This document shows, piece after piece, positions 8,331-17,533 of a stretch of DNA of 64,000 nucleotides. A model generated the notes under the pieces. That model had not been told where the DNA came from. It worked only from the letters and a program-made list of their open reading frames with translations, and ran no database searches. Positions within the stretch are counted from its first letter, which is position 1. Every line of letters starts with the position of its first letter. The stretch spans positions 1 to 64,000 of the forward strand of contig NZ_RCHN01000018.1 of assembly GCF_003671495.1 (NCBI RefSeq), written 5' to 3'. Source of the DNA: Ketobacter sp. GTDB taxonomy: Bacteria > Pseudomonadota > Gammaproteobacteria > Pseudomonadales > Ketobacteraceae. Both the position numbers and the translations under genes were made by a program.

Positions 8331-9518
8331 ATGGAAAACCTGGAACACTTCCGGCGCGACACCGCCGCCTGGTTGGAACAGAACTGCCCTGCTTCCATGC
8401 GCACCCCCATGAGCGAGGCCGACACCATTTGGGGTGGGCGCCGCTTTGAGTACCCCAGTGAGGACGCTCGCCTGTGGAAAGAGCGCATGGCCGAGCGGGG
8501 CTGGACCGCGCCCACCTGGCCCAAGGCCTATGGCGGTGGCGGATTATCGTCGGCGGAAGCCGCCGTGCTGAAACAGGAAATGCGGCGGTTGAATTGTCGG
8601 GTGCCCCTGTTCAGTTTTGGGTTGGGCATGTTGGGCCCTGCCCTGCTGGAATTTGGCAATGAGGCGCAGAAACAACAACACCTGCCCCACATCGTCAACG
8701 GGGACATTCGCTGGTGCCAGGGTTACAGCGAGCCCGGTGCCGGTTCCGATCTGGCGGGGCTGCAAACCAGTGCCGTCGACGCCGGCGATCATTTTGTGGT
8801 GAACGGCCATAAAGTTTGGACCTCGTACGCGGACAAGTCCGACTGGATTTTCTGCCTGGTGCGCACCGACAAAAACCACAAGCAGGGCGGTATTTCGTTT
8901 TTGTTGTTTGATATGGAAAGCGCTGGCGTGTCCACCCGCCCCATTCAATTGATCAGCGGGGCCTCGCCGTTCTGCGAAACCTTTTTTGACAACGTCAAAG
9001 TGCCGAAGGCCAATCTGGTGGGTGAACTGAACCAGGGCTGGACCATTGCCAAGCGGTTGCTGCAACACGAACGCGCCATGATTTCAGAAATCGGGTTTGC
9101 CGATCCCTCCGGCCAGGCGGCACCGTTGGCGCAACTGGCGCGGGAATATTTGGGGGAATCCCATGGCCGCATTGCGGATCGGGTGTTGCGGGCCGACATC
9201 GCGCGTCATGAAATGAAAACCCAGGCCTTTATGGCCACCCTGCAGCGAGCCAGTGCCGAAGCCAAAGCCGGTCAGTCGGTGGGGGCCACCTCTTCCATGT
9301 TCAAGTACTACGGTACCGAAAACAACAAAGCCAAGTTCGAGTTGATGATGAAGATCGCCGGGCATCATGGCCTGGGTTGGGAAGGCCCCGGTTTCAGCGA
9401 ACGGGATCTGACCTCCACCCGCCGTTGGTTGCGTTCCAAAGGCAACTCCATTGAAGGCGGTACCTCCGAGGTGCAATTGAACGTGATTGCGAAACAGGTT
9501 TTGGGCCTGCCGGACTAG
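8331..9518 (+). CDS. Acyl-CoA dehydrogenase (first of a pair)
   Basis: A 395-residue FAD enzyme oxidising an acyl-CoA to the enoyl-CoA. It has an N-terminal helical domain with the W-P-K-A-Y-G-G-G-G-L turn (about residues 63-72), a middle domain with the E-P-G-A-G-S-D-L-A-G signature (about 132-141), and a C-terminal R-W-L-R-S-K-G-N-S-I-E-G-G-T-S-E-V-Q segment in the catalytic-glutamate region. It is followed 46 bp later by a second, divergent acyl-CoA dehydrogenase. Such adjacent pairs can form mixed tetramers acting on bulky acyl groups such as sterol side chains. The substrate cannot be read from sequence. Confidence 0.9.
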   Translation: MENLEHFRRDTAAWLEQNCPASMRTPMSEADTIWGGRRFEYPSEDARLWKERMAERGWTAPTWPKAYGGGGLSSAEAAVLKQEMRRLNCRVPLFSFGLGMLGPALLEFGNEAQKQQHLPHIVNGDIRWCQGYSEPGAGSDLAGLQTSAVDAGDHFVVNGHKVWTSYADKSDWIFCLVRTDKNHKQGGISFLLFDMESAGVSTRPIQLISGASPFCETFFDNVKVPKANLVGELNQGWTIAKRLLQHERAMISEIGFADPSGQAAPLAQLAREYLGESHGRIADRVLRADIARHEMKTQAFMATLQRASAEAKAGQSVGATSSMFKYYGTENNKAKFELMMKIAGHHGLGWEGPGFSERDLTSTRRWLRSKGNSIEGGTSEVQLNVIAKQVLGLPD

Positions 9519-9550
9519 CACCAGGTTACGGATTAACGGAGCACATTAAT

Positions 9551-9568
9551 ATGAGCATGACATTATGA
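9551..9568 (+). other. Five-codon upstream frame overlapping the next start codon
   Basis: An ATG at 9551, placed after a GGAG-like site, opens a five-codon frame whose TGA (9566-9568) overlaps the ATG of the following gene (9565-9567) as ATGA. ATGAGCATG occurs at both 9551 and 9565, so the micro-frame may have arisen by a short duplication of the start region. It could couple translation of the second acyl-CoA dehydrogenase, or may be an accident. Confidence 0.35.
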
Positions 9569-10692
9569 GCATGGTTTTGAATGCAGAGCAGTGCGCCACC
9601 CAGGCGGCTGCCAAAAAACTGATTCAGGCGCGGTCGCCGGTGTTGGCACTGCGCAAACTGCGGGATGAAAAAGCCGACCGGGGGTTTGATGAATCCCTCT
9701 GGCAGCAGATGGTGGAACTGGGTTGGGCGGGCATCCTCATTCCCGAGGAATACGGTGGCCTGGGATTGAGCCCCGGTTACCTGAGTGTGGTGCTGGAGGA
9801 ATGCGGCCGCACTCTGGCAGCCTCGCCGTTGTGGAGCAGCAGTTTATTCGCCACCTATTTGCTGGTGCATTGCGCCGACAGTGCGATCCGGCGCGACACC
9901 CTGGCGGCATTGGCCGCGGGGCAATGCCAGGTGGCGGTGGCCCTGGAAGAGCGTGCCCGCCATGCCCCCTATGATATCGATACGGTGTTGTCTGCCGGTG
10001 AACACAGCACGTTGACCGGTCGCAAACATTTTGTGGTGAACGGCCATGTGGCGGACAAGTTCATTGTGAGCTGTCGCGATGCCCACAACCAATTGCGCCT
10101 GGTGTTGGTGGACGCCGCGCACAAGGGTGTGCGGGTGGAACGCAACTGGATGGTGGATTCCCATAATTCCGCCACGGTGTACTTTGATAACGTGACGATC
10201 ACCTCTGAGCAGTTTCTGGGCTCCGCCGATACGGTGCAATTGTTTGACTCGGCCCTGGATGTGGCGCGCCTGGGTCTGGCGGCGGAAATGCTGGGCTCGG
10301 CCAGTGAAGCCTTCGAGCGCACCTTGGCGTATCTGAAAGAACGGGAACAGTTCGGCGTCATCATCGGTTCATTTCAGGGCTTGAAACACCGCGCTGCCAA
10401 TATGTTTGTGGAATTGGAGCTGGCCCGCTCCTGCGTGCGGGCGGGTTTTTCCTATCTGGATGAAGGTGGCAGCGATGCAACCCAACTGGCGAAGCTGGCG
10501 TCCATTGCCAAAATGCAACTGAGCCAGACCTTGAACCTGGTGTCCAATGAATCGGTGCAGATGCACGGTGGCATCGGCATGACCGACGAACATGAGATCG
10601 GTTTCTTTCTAAAGCGGGCCCGGGTGTTGGAGCAGCTGTTGGGGGACGATGTTTTTCATGTGGATCGCTATGCGGAGTTGAACGGCTACTAG
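9565..10692 (+). CDS. Acyl-CoA dehydrogenase (second of a pair)
   Basis: A 375-residue acyl-CoA dehydrogenase homologue. The N-terminal domain is clear (G-W-A-G-I-L-I-P-E-E-Y-G-G-L-G-L, about residues 53-68), and so is the C-terminal Q-M-H-G-G-I-G-M-T-D-E-H segment that contacts FAD. It lacks the E-P-G-A-G-S-D type signature in the middle domain and the E-G-T-x-E-I stretch at the end. That pattern is seen in partner subunits of heterotetrameric enzymes such as mycobacterial FadE28/FadE29. The gene starts where a tiny upstream frame ends, and its stop overlaps the convergent ABC exporter by 4 bases. Confidence 0.85.
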   Translation: MSMVLNAEQCATQAAAKKLIQARSPVLALRKLRDEKADRGFDESLWQQMVELGWAGILIPEEYGGLGLSPGYLSVVLEECGRTLAASPLWSSSLFATYLLVHCADSAIRRDTLAALAAGQCQVAVALEERARHAPYDIDTVLSAGEHSTLTGRKHFVVNGHVADKFIVSCRDAHNQLRLVLVDAAHKGVRVERNWMVDSHNSATVYFDNVTITSEQFLGSADTVQLFDSALDVARLGLAAEMLGSASEAFERTLAYLKEREQFGVIIGSFQGLKHRAANMFVELELARSCVRAGFSYLDEGGSDATQLAKLASIAKMQLSQTLNLVSNESVQMHGGIGMTDEHEIGFFLKRARVLEQLLGDDVFHVDRYAELNGY

Positions 10693-12461
10693 GTCAGCTC
10701 CGACTTGAACTGCAGCGACGCCAGCCGTTGATACAGTTCACTGGAGGCCATCAACTCCCCATGGGAACCGATGGCTTCCACCTGCCCGTGATTCAACACC
10801 GCAATGCGGTCGGCGTTTTTGACGGTGGCCAGGCGGTGGGCAATCACCAGGGTGGTGCGGCCCTGCATCAAAACATCCAGTGCCTGTTGCACCAGGAATT
10901 CGCTGTGGGCATCCAGGGCGCTGGTGGCTTCGTCCAGCAACAGGATCGGGCTGTTGGCCAACAGTGCCCGGGCAATGGCGATGCGTTGCTTTTGCCCGCC
11001 GGACAGGCCGATGCCGCCGTCCCCCAGGTGCGTGTGGTAGCGATCGGGAAACTCCGAAATGAATTCGTGGGCGTGGGCGGCTTTGGCCACCGCCTCCACC
11101 TGCTCCAGGCTGGCGTTGGGATTGCCGTAGCGGATGTTCTCCAGAATGCTGCCGTAAAACAGACTCGGGTTTTGGGTGACGATGGCAAAGCAGCTGCGCA
11201 GCGCTTGCAGTGACAGTTGCCGGATGTCCACGCCGTCCAGTGTAATGGTGCCGGCGTTGAATTCGTAGAAGCGCAACAGCAAATCGAACAGGGTGGATTT
11301 GCCGGCACCGGAGGGTCCCACCAAGGCCAGGGTTTCACCGGGGCGAACCTGCAGTGATAAGTGATCGATGGCCGGTTCATCCGGGCGGCTGGGGTAACTG
11401 AAGCACAGATCCTGAATGTCGATGGCCCCTTGCACGGCGCGTGAATATGCGGGAGGTTGGTGTTGGTTGCTGGCCGTGTCCGTTTCAACAATCTCTGAGT
11501 CGGATTGCAGCAACTCAAACAGCCGCTGGGTGGCGCCGGCGGCCCGTTGCAATTCTCCGATCACCTCCGAGATGGAGGCCACCGCCGAACCCACAATGAC
11601 GCTGTAGAACACAAAGGCTGCCAGCTCACCGCCGCTGATGTTGCCGTTGATTACGTCCACTCCGCCCACCCACAGCATCAGCCCCACTGCACTCAGCACC
11701 AGGATGATCACCGAGGTGATCAAAAAGCCCCGTTGCACGTTGCGCTGAATAGCCACCTTGAAGGCGGTGTCCACAAAGGCTTTGAAGTTGGCCTTGTCGG
11801 TGTTCTGGTGATTGTAGGCCTGCACGGTTTTGATGTTGCCGAGGATCTCGCCGACATAGGAACCCACGTCCGCCACTTTATCCTGGCTGTGCTTGGACAG
11901 GCCGCGCACACGCCGGCCGAACAACAGGATGGGGGTGACCACCAGCGGCACCGACACGATGACAATGGCGGTCAGCTTGGCGTTGGTGATGAACAGCCAG
12001 ATGAGCCCGCCCAGAAACATGATCAGGTTGCGCAATGCCATCGACAGGGAGGACCCAACCACCGACTGGATCAGGGTGGTGTCGGTGGTCAGGCGGGTCT
12101 GGATTTCCAGGGCCCGGTTGTGTTCAAAAAAGCCGGGATGCAGGTCGATGAGGTGGTTGAACACCCGCTCCCGCAAATCCGCCACCACCCGCTCCCCCAG
12201 CCAGGAGACCCAGTAATAACGGGTGAAGGTGCCGGCCGCCAGAATCACCGCAATGCCCACAAACAGAAAAACATACAGCCGCAGTTGCGTGGTGGAGGCG
12301 GTGGCGATGCCCTGGTCGATCAGCAGACGGATGCCCTGGCCGATGGAGAGCATGGCGGTGGAGGTCACCAGCAGGGCCAGCAGGCCGTAGAGGATCTGGC
12401 GCCGGTAGGGGCGGAGCACGCTGAGTGCCAGGGAGGCGGGGCTTGCACGGTGAGCCGTCAT
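10689..12461 (-). CDS. MsbA-like ABC exporter (fused membrane and ATPase domains)
   Basis: A 590-residue half-transporter expected to act as a homodimer in the inner membrane, exporting lipids or hydrophobic compounds. An ABC type-1 membrane domain covers about residues 20-310 with six helices. The nucleotide-binding domain (about 345-585) has Walker A G-P-S-G-A-G-K-S-T, the Q-loop T-Q-N-P, signature L-S-G-G-Q-K-Q-R, Walker B I-L-L-L-D-E-A-T and the H-switch I-A-H-R-L. All catalytic motifs are present. It is convergent with the acyl-CoA dehydrogenase pair and divergent from the 7TM cyclase at 12612. The substrate is not known. Confidence 0.92.
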   Translation of the reverse strand: MTAHRASPASLALSVLRPYRRQILYGLLALLVTSTAMLSIGQGIRLLIDQGIATASTTQLRLYVFLFVGIAVILAAGTFTRYYWVSWLGERVVADLRERVFNHLIDLHPGFFEHNRALEIQTRLTTDTTLIQSVVGSSLSMALRNLIMFLGGLIWLFITNAKLTAIVIVSVPLVVTPILLFGRRVRGLSKHSQDKVADVGSYVGEILGNIKTVQAYNHQNTDKANFKAFVDTAFKVAIQRNVQRGFLITSVIILVLSAVGLMLWVGGVDVINGNISGGELAAFVFYSVIVGSAVASISEVIGELQRAAGATQRLFELLQSDSEIVETDTASNQHQPPAYSRAVQGAIDIQDLCFSYPSRPDEPAIDHLSLQVRPGETLALVGPSGAGKSTLFDLLLRFYEFNAGTITLDGVDIRQLSLQALRSCFAIVTQNPSLFYGSILENIRYGNPNASLEQVEAVAKAAHAHEFISEFPDRYHTHLGDGGIGLSGGQKQRIAIARALLANSPILLLDEATSALDAHSEFLVQQALDVLMQGRTTLVIAHRLATVKNADRIAVLNHGQVEAIGSHGELMASSELYQRLASLQFKSELT

Positions 12462-12611
12462 GGTGGTGGTTCGGATTCCTGTGGGTTGGCAGATTGTGAC
12501 TGGGATGGCGCCTTATATTAGCGGGAACCGGTTTTGTATGGAATTCGTTACCGCCGTCACGCCCTGACCCTGGGGGACTATAATTGATCGAACTATTCAT
12601 CCCGAACCGTT

Positions 12612-14561
12612 GTGGGTCCTGTGTCGACGCCCCATGTTAAGCCTGTTTCCGTCCGCGCGCGCGCCCTGGCGCCCCTGTGGGGGGTGTTGCTGGTTCTGGC
12701 CCTGGGCTGGAATCAAGCCGCCGCTGCCGTGGAGGCTGCCGATCATTCCGAGTCGGCGGCCCGGCTGCGCTTGACCGAAGCGCCCCTGCAGGCGGTGTCG
12801 GCGGAGTTTGCGTCCTATTGGATTGAAACCGAGCACATGGCGGACGTGCCGCGGGCTTCCCACTGGCAACCGGTGGAGTACGCCACCATCACCGCAGGCC
12901 CCCAGTCCCGGCCAGTGTGGTTTCGCGTTCCGGTGGTCAACGCCACCCGGCATACCCTGGAGCGAAAGTTAGAAGTGCGCTGGCTCAACATCGACGGCGT
13001 GGATTTTTACCTGCAACGGGCATCCGGCCGGGAACATCAGTTCCTGGGCTTTGATGACCCGCGTGGGCTGGTGCCGGTGCCGGGTTCCAGTTATGAGTTT
13101 TCCCTCACCCTGCTGCCTGGCGAACAGGCGGACCTGTTGTTCCGGGTGTCGACTCAGTATTTCAGTTTTCTGCCACTCTACATCTGGGAACCCGATGCTT
13201 ATGCGACGCAGCAGCGCCAGGTCCACGGCTGGTATTTGCTGGGCTTTGGTGCCCTGCTTTCCCTGCTGTTCTACAACCTGTCCCTGGGCATTCTGGTGCG
13301 CGACCGCGCCTATCTTCTGTACTGCGCCTATGTGGTGTCCATCCTGATCTATGAATTGGCCTTCAATGGCATGGGCAACGCCTATCTTTGGCAGGGCAGC
13401 GTCTGGTTGCACAAGAATGGCTTGGGGCTGGGCATCTATCTGAGTTTTCTGGCGGGTACCCTGTTCTTCCGCGAATTCCTCAACATCGGTGCCTATAGCC
13501 TGTGGTTGCAGCGGATGGTGGATGCCTCCCTGCTGTATTGGGTGGTGGCGCTGCTGGCGCTGTTTGCCTTCGACAGGTTTTTCCAGAGCAGTATCTACAT
13601 GAGCATGATCGTCTGCGTATTCGCTCTGGGAGGATCTCTGTACCTGTGGTATCTGGGCAACCCCCTGGCCAAGGTCTATCTGTTGGCCTGGGCCGCGCTG
13701 CTGTTTTTCACCGTGCTGATGCTGCTGATGATCACCGGCATCGTGTCGCATCACCCGTTGACGGAGCATGGCCAGATGATCGGTTTTGTGACCGAGATGG
13801 TGCTGCTGTCGTTTGCCCTGGCCACCCGCATCAAGCTGGAGCGGGATCAGCGGGAGCAGGCCCAGCAACAGGCTTTACGCCTGCAACTGGACATCAACCG
13901 GGAGCGGGAAAACACCATTGAGGCGCAGCAACAGGTGCTGCTGCTGGAAAAGCAGAACAATCAGGTGCTGGAACAGCGGGTGGCAGAACGTACCCTGGAG
14001 CTGCAGGAAGCGTTGGGCCATCTGTCGGCCGCCAATGAGGAACTGGCCCGGCTCACGGTGACCGACCCTCTGACCGGGGCCGCCAACCGTCGCCACTTTG
14101 ACGAGGTGCTGGACCAGGAAATCCAGCGGGCGGCCCGTACCCGGCAGCCGTTGTCGCTGATCCTCATCGACATTGATCACTTCAAACAACTCAATGATCA
14201 GCATGGTCACATTGCCGGGGATGAATGCCTGAAGCGCTTTGCCGATCTGCTGCAAACCATGATCAACCGGACGACGGATCTGGTGGCCCGCTACGGCGGC
14301 GAGGAGTTCGCCATCATCCTGCCACAAACGCACCAGGAGGCGGCGTTCACCGTGGCGGAAAAAGTCCGTCTGGCGGTGGCGGCAATGGGCTTTTCCTTTA
14401 AAGGACAGGTGATTCCCATTACGGTAAGCCTGGGGGTGGTAGGACTGCAGCCCCAGCCGGGTATGTCAGTGACGGATTTTGTGGACGCGGCGGATAACGC
14501 TCTGTATGCCGCCAAGCACACCGGGCGCAATCGGTCGGTGCTGGCACAGGCGGTGTCTTGA
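12612..14561 (+). CDS. 7TM-DISM diguanylate cyclase
   Basis: A 649-residue membrane sensor that would make c-di-GMP. A signal peptide (to about residue 37) is followed by an extracytoplasmic 7TMR-DISMED2 beta domain (about 50-190), seven membrane helices (about 200-405), a coiled coil rich in Gln and Glu (about 410-480) and a GGDEF domain. The active site is G-G-E-E-F near residue 562, and the inhibitory RxxD motif (R-T-T-D) sits five residues before it, so the enzyme should be active and product-inhibited. The start is GTG at 12612, since no in-frame ATG precedes the signal peptide. The DISMED2 fold suggests a carbohydrate-type ligand, but none is proven. Confidence 0.9.
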   Translation: MGPVSTPHVKPVSVRARALAPLWGVLLVLALGWNQAAAAVEAADHSESAARLRLTEAPLQAVSAEFASYWIETEHMADVPRASHWQPVEYATITAGPQSRPVWFRVPVVNATRHTLERKLEVRWLNIDGVDFYLQRASGREHQFLGFDDPRGLVPVPGSSYEFSLTLLPGEQADLLFRVSTQYFSFLPLYIWEPDAYATQQRQVHGWYLLGFGALLSLLFYNLSLGILVRDRAYLLYCAYVVSILIYELAFNGMGNAYLWQGSVWLHKNGLGLGIYLSFLAGTLFFREFLNIGAYSLWLQRMVDASLLYWVVALLALFAFDRFFQSSIYMSMIVCVFALGGSLYLWYLGNPLAKVYLLAWAALLFFTVLMLLMITGIVSHHPLTEHGQMIGFVTEMVLLSFALATRIKLERDQREQAQQQALRLQLDINRERENTIEAQQQVLLLEKQNNQVLEQRVAERTLELQEALGHLSAANEELARLTVTDPLTGAANRRHFDEVLDQEIQRAARTRQPLSLILIDIDHFKQLNDQHGHIAGDECLKRFADLLQTMINRTTDLVARYGGEEFAIILPQTHQEAAFTVAEKVRLAVAAMGFSFKGQVIPITVSLGVVGLQPQPGMSVTDFVDAADNALYAAKHTGRNRSVLAQAVS

Positions 14562-14565
14562 TGGG

Positions 14566-15474
14566 CTACAACTCAGCCAATTGACGCCGCAACAGATCGC
14601 AAAACCAGCGATGGGCCGGGTCTTGCTGCAGGGCACGGGGCCACAGCAGATACACCGGAATGGCGGGCACCGCCACCGGGAACGGCAGCACCTGCAATCC
14701 CAGGGTGGGTGCCAGCACCTGTGCCATGCGCAGGGGGACCGTGGCGATCAGGTCGCTGCCGGCAGCCACCGGCAACAGATTCCCATAGCTGACCACCTGG
14801 GCTCCCACCCGCCGGCGCCAGCCGGGCTTGCCCAGGATCTGATCCAGGGGCAGTACCTGCCGCTCCCGGGCCGGCAGCACCACATGTTCCGCGGCCAGAA
14901 ACGCCTCCAGGGAAAGGCTGCCCTGAATCCGGGGGTGATCCAGTCGCGCCACCACCGCCAGGGTCTCTTCCATCACCACTTCCGCCTCCAGCCGGTCGTC
15001 GCCGGGTAACTGGGAGTCGATGGCGAAGTCCGCTTTGCCGTCCAGCAGCTGGCGCTGCCAGTCTTCCTGCTGAGGTTGCATGCGAACGCTGATGTGGGCA
15101 CTGACTTCGCGCAGGTTGCGCATCAGGTGCCCCAGTACCAGGAATTCCAGAAAGTCCGGTGCCAGCAGTTGAAAGGCCCGTTCGCTGGTGGCGGGATCGA
15201 AGCAATGGGCCGGGTCCAGGGCTTGGGCCACATTTTGCAAGTGTGTACTTACTGCAGTGTAAAGCTCCAGGGCTCTTGGGGTGGGGCTCAGCCCGGAGCG
15301 GCTGCGGGTGAACAATGGGGCCTGCACGGTGAGTCGCAGTCGTTGCAGGGCGGCGCTCACCGCGGGCTGGCTCATGCCCAGTCGGTCCGCCGCCAGGGAC
15401 AGCTTCCCAGCTTCCACCACCGCCACAAAAATCGGCAGCAGGTTCAGATCAACCGCTCGTAAATTCAGCTTCAT
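14566..15474 (-). CDS. LysR-family transcriptional regulator
   Basis: A 302-residue regulator. The N-terminal helix-turn-helix (about residues 8-67) has the L-x-x-A-A-x-x-L-x-x-S-Q-P-A-V-S-x-x-L-x-x-L-R pattern. The periplasmic-binding-like effector domain spans about 90-295. It is divergent from the fatty-acid-hydroxylase-like gene at 15560, and the 85-bp gap is very AT-rich with ATAAT/ATTAT half-sites, so it probably controls that gene and itself. The effector is unknown. Its 3' end stops 4 bp from the end of the convergent cyclase gene. Confidence 0.92.
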   Translation of the reverse strand: MKLNLRAVDLNLLPIFVAVVEAGKLSLAADRLGMSQPAVSAALQRLRLTVQAPLFTRSRSGLSPTPRALELYTAVSTHLQNVAQALDPAHCFDPATSERAFQLLAPDFLEFLVLGHLMRNLREVSAHISVRMQPQQEDWQRQLLDGKADFAIDSQLPGDDRLEAEVVMEETLAVVARLDHPRIQGSLSLEAFLAAEHVVLPARERQVLPLDQILGKPGWRRRVGAQVVSYGNLLPVAAGSDLIATVPLRMAQVLAPTLGLQVLPFPVAVPAIPVYLLWPRALQQDPAHRWFCDLLRRQLAEL

Positions 15475-15559
15475 GGATAATTAATATATGTAATATCGAT
15501 TGGATGAATATTATAGGCGGGATCAGACTTATCTGCAGGCTTTGTACTGGAGAATAATA
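15475..15559. promoter_or_regulatory. Divergent AT-rich promoter region, likely LysR target
   Basis: This 85-bp gap separates the divergent lysR-type gene and the hydroxylase-like gene. It is strikingly AT-rich compared with its flanks and carries repeated ATAT and TAATAT elements. Most LysR regulators bind such gaps through T-N11-A sites. No single site can be fixed by eye. A GGAG ribosome site precedes the ATG at 15560. Confidence 0.4.
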
Positions 15560-16426
15560 ATGACATTGAATGATCTGGTTTCCCTTTCCATCGTGGCGTT
15601 TGTGGCCCTGGCGGCCATCACGGAATGGCTCAGCGGGCGCAGCGGCAACGGTGCCCGTACGGCTCGGGACTGGCAGATGGCCGGACTCACGGTGGGTATG
15701 ATGGTGGCGGTACAGCGGCCCCTGGTGTTGCTCCTCATCGGTCTGGCGCTGACGGCGGTGTTTCCCGCCAGTGCCGGGTCCTTGGCCTGGTTGGAGCAAT
15801 CCTATTTTTGGCCCACGCTGATCGTGTTCTTCTGCCTGGAGGAGCTGATCCATGGGGCCGGTCACTATTTCGCCCATTGCCGCCGACCCAAGGCCCGCTG
15901 GGCCCAGAAGATTCAGGCTGTGTTCAAGTTATCCCACCGCCCCCATCACATCAGTGGGGATGATGACCGTGGCCAGCTCAGCGTGGTGCAGACCTTTACC
16001 AACGGCTGGCTGTGGTGGTTCATTATGCCGAACTACTGGTTCCAGTTGCTGGCCTTGTATCTGGGGCTGACTGAGGTGTTCCTGTGGGGCACTGTGGTGA
16101 AGGGTTTGTGGTCTGCCCACACCCACGCCAACTGGAACTACGATCTGTATTTTCACAATCACCGTTGGGCCTGGGTGCGCAAAACCATGTGGGGCCTGAG
16201 CCATATCTTCACCTTTCCCACCCAACATCATCATCACCATGCCCGCGGCAAGAACTCCGCCAAGAATGTGTGTGGGACCCTGGCGTTGTATGACTGGCTG
16301 GTGTTCGGCACCCTGGCCATCGAAACCCGGCGCCCGGAGGTGTACGGCTGGCGCCAGTCCGAGCGCGAACAGAAGAGCGCCCTGTATCGCTATTTCAACA
16401 CGGATCTGAAACCCTATCTGCGTTAA
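15560..16426 (+). CDS. Fatty acid hydroxylase / sterol desaturase superfamily membrane protein
   Basis: A 288-residue integral membrane di-iron protein. Four histidine clusters follow the superfamily plan: H-G-A-G-H-Y-F-A-H, then S-H-R-P-H-H, H-T-H-A-N-W-N, and a run of five histidines in a T-Q-H-H-H-H-H segment. Such enzymes hydroxylate or desaturate lipids, sterols or carotenoids; the substrate here cannot be told. The ATG at 15560 (after GGAG) is preferred to an in-frame ATG at 15500, because the first hydrophobic segment begins directly after it. It overlaps the convergent lipoprotein gene by 4 bases. Confidence 0.83.
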   Translation: MTLNDLVSLSIVAFVALAAITEWLSGRSGNGARTARDWQMAGLTVGMMVAVQRPLVLLLIGLALTAVFPASAGSLAWLEQSYFWPTLIVFFCLEELIHGAGHYFAHCRRPKARWAQKIQAVFKLSHRPHHISGDDDRGQLSVVQTFTNGWLWWFIMPNYWFQLLALYLGLTEVFLWGTVVKGLWSAHTHANWNYDLYFHNHRWAWVRKTMWGLSHIFTFPTQHHHHHARGKNSAKNVCGTLALYDWLVFGTLAIETRRPEVYGWRQSEREQKSALYRYFNTDLKPYLR

Positions 16427-17352
16427 GGCGTGCGCCACTCATTGTATTGACCGCCGATGGTGGACCAGCACAGGGTCTCACCATCGGTTCCGGCTTCACC
16501 TGCCCCTTCATCCACACAGATGGCGTGACCGTCGCGGCGCAAATTGCGGGGGTCGACCAACTCCGGTACTTGGGCTGCAGCCTGCCCCTGCCAGCAGGTG
16601 ACGTCACCCAACGCCAGAGCGCAGCCGTAATAACCGAAGCGCACGGCAATGGCCTCCACCTGTTGCAGGCCGAAATGCGCGCTGGGTTCTGCAAGCATGC
16701 GCTCCGGTTTATCCGACCAGCAATGCACACCGCTTTGATCCAGGGCGCAGGCCATATTGCCGGCACCGGATATGGCGGTAGGTTGATTCAACACCGGCGC
16801 GGCGGTGCGCTCAAAATGCCGGTAAAGCTCCACGGTGGTTTGCCAGCATTGGGCAATGCCTGGCTGTTGCAGTACACACAGAGCGTCGCTGGCGCGATCC
16901 CAATCGATCAATGAATCCTTAAGCACGGTGACCGGACGCAGCTCCAGATCGTTGATGCTGTTGGCCACACAGACCACGGGTATGGGCAGAGAAACGGCGC
17001 AGGTCTCCTGCATCACCACTTCGCACACAGGATCATCGTCACAGGGATAATCGAAGGACACCAGATCGCGGTTGGAGGCGAGCCAACCCAGGAACTGGCT
17101 GTCCTCCGCGGCACTGGCCTCGGCTGTGAAGTGGCGCGTGTTGCTGACCAGGCTGTTGGTTTCGAGCGTGCTGAACGTGATCAGGTGCTCGCAATCCTCG
17201 GTGCATTGCAGGTCCTCACTGTTGACCTGGGCGCTGCCGTTACCCAGGAAGCGGATTGAGAATTTGCCTTCGTCGTCCAGGTCGCTGCTGCCGCAACCTG
17301 TAAGCGGTCCAACTATCAGGATCAGATAGAAAAGAGATAGAAACTTGTTCAT
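16423..17352 (-). CDS. Lipoprotein with RCC1-like Cys-Trp repeats
   Basis: A 309-residue lipoprotein: signal peptide with lipobox L-T-G-C (about residues 17-20). The N-terminal half has a Cys-rich beta region resembling bacterial repeat domains of surface proteins. The C-terminal half carries at least four units ending in a C-x(n)-G-V-x-C-W type motif (C-V-L-Q-Q...C-W, C-A-L-D-Q...C-W, C-A-L-A-L...C-W, C-V-D-E...C-W). This pattern belongs to degenerate RCC1-like beta-propeller blades. Only about four blades are present instead of seven, so it is a partial propeller. Function unknown. Confidence 0.7.
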   Translation of the reverse strand: MNKFLSLFYLILIVGPLTGCGSSDLDDEGKFSIRFLGNGSAQVNSEDLQCTEDCEHLITFSTLETNSLVSNTRHFTAEASAAEDSQFLGWLASNRDLVSFDYPCDDDPVCEVVMQETCAVSLPIPVVCVANSINDLELRPVTVLKDSLIDWDRASDALCVLQQPGIAQCWQTTVELYRHFERTAAPVLNQPTAISGAGNMACALDQSGVHCWSDKPERMLAEPSAHFGLQQVEAIAVRFGYYGCALALGDVTCWQGQAAAQVPELVDPRNLRRDGHAICVDEGAGEAGTDGETLCWSTIGGQYNEWRTP

Positions 17353-17533
17353 GGTGAGGCTCCCTGTTCCAGCGTGTGTGACGTCGTGTCTTCGAGGGTT
17401 GTAACATGAGGCGTGTGCCGGCAACTCTATAAAATCCGCAAACTGTGAATTGCCGCAAAAACCCCTTTACCGCTGCGGAGCGCGCGGGTTTCAATAAGGC
17501 CACTTTGAAAATTGATGGCCTTTTTGGAACGCT

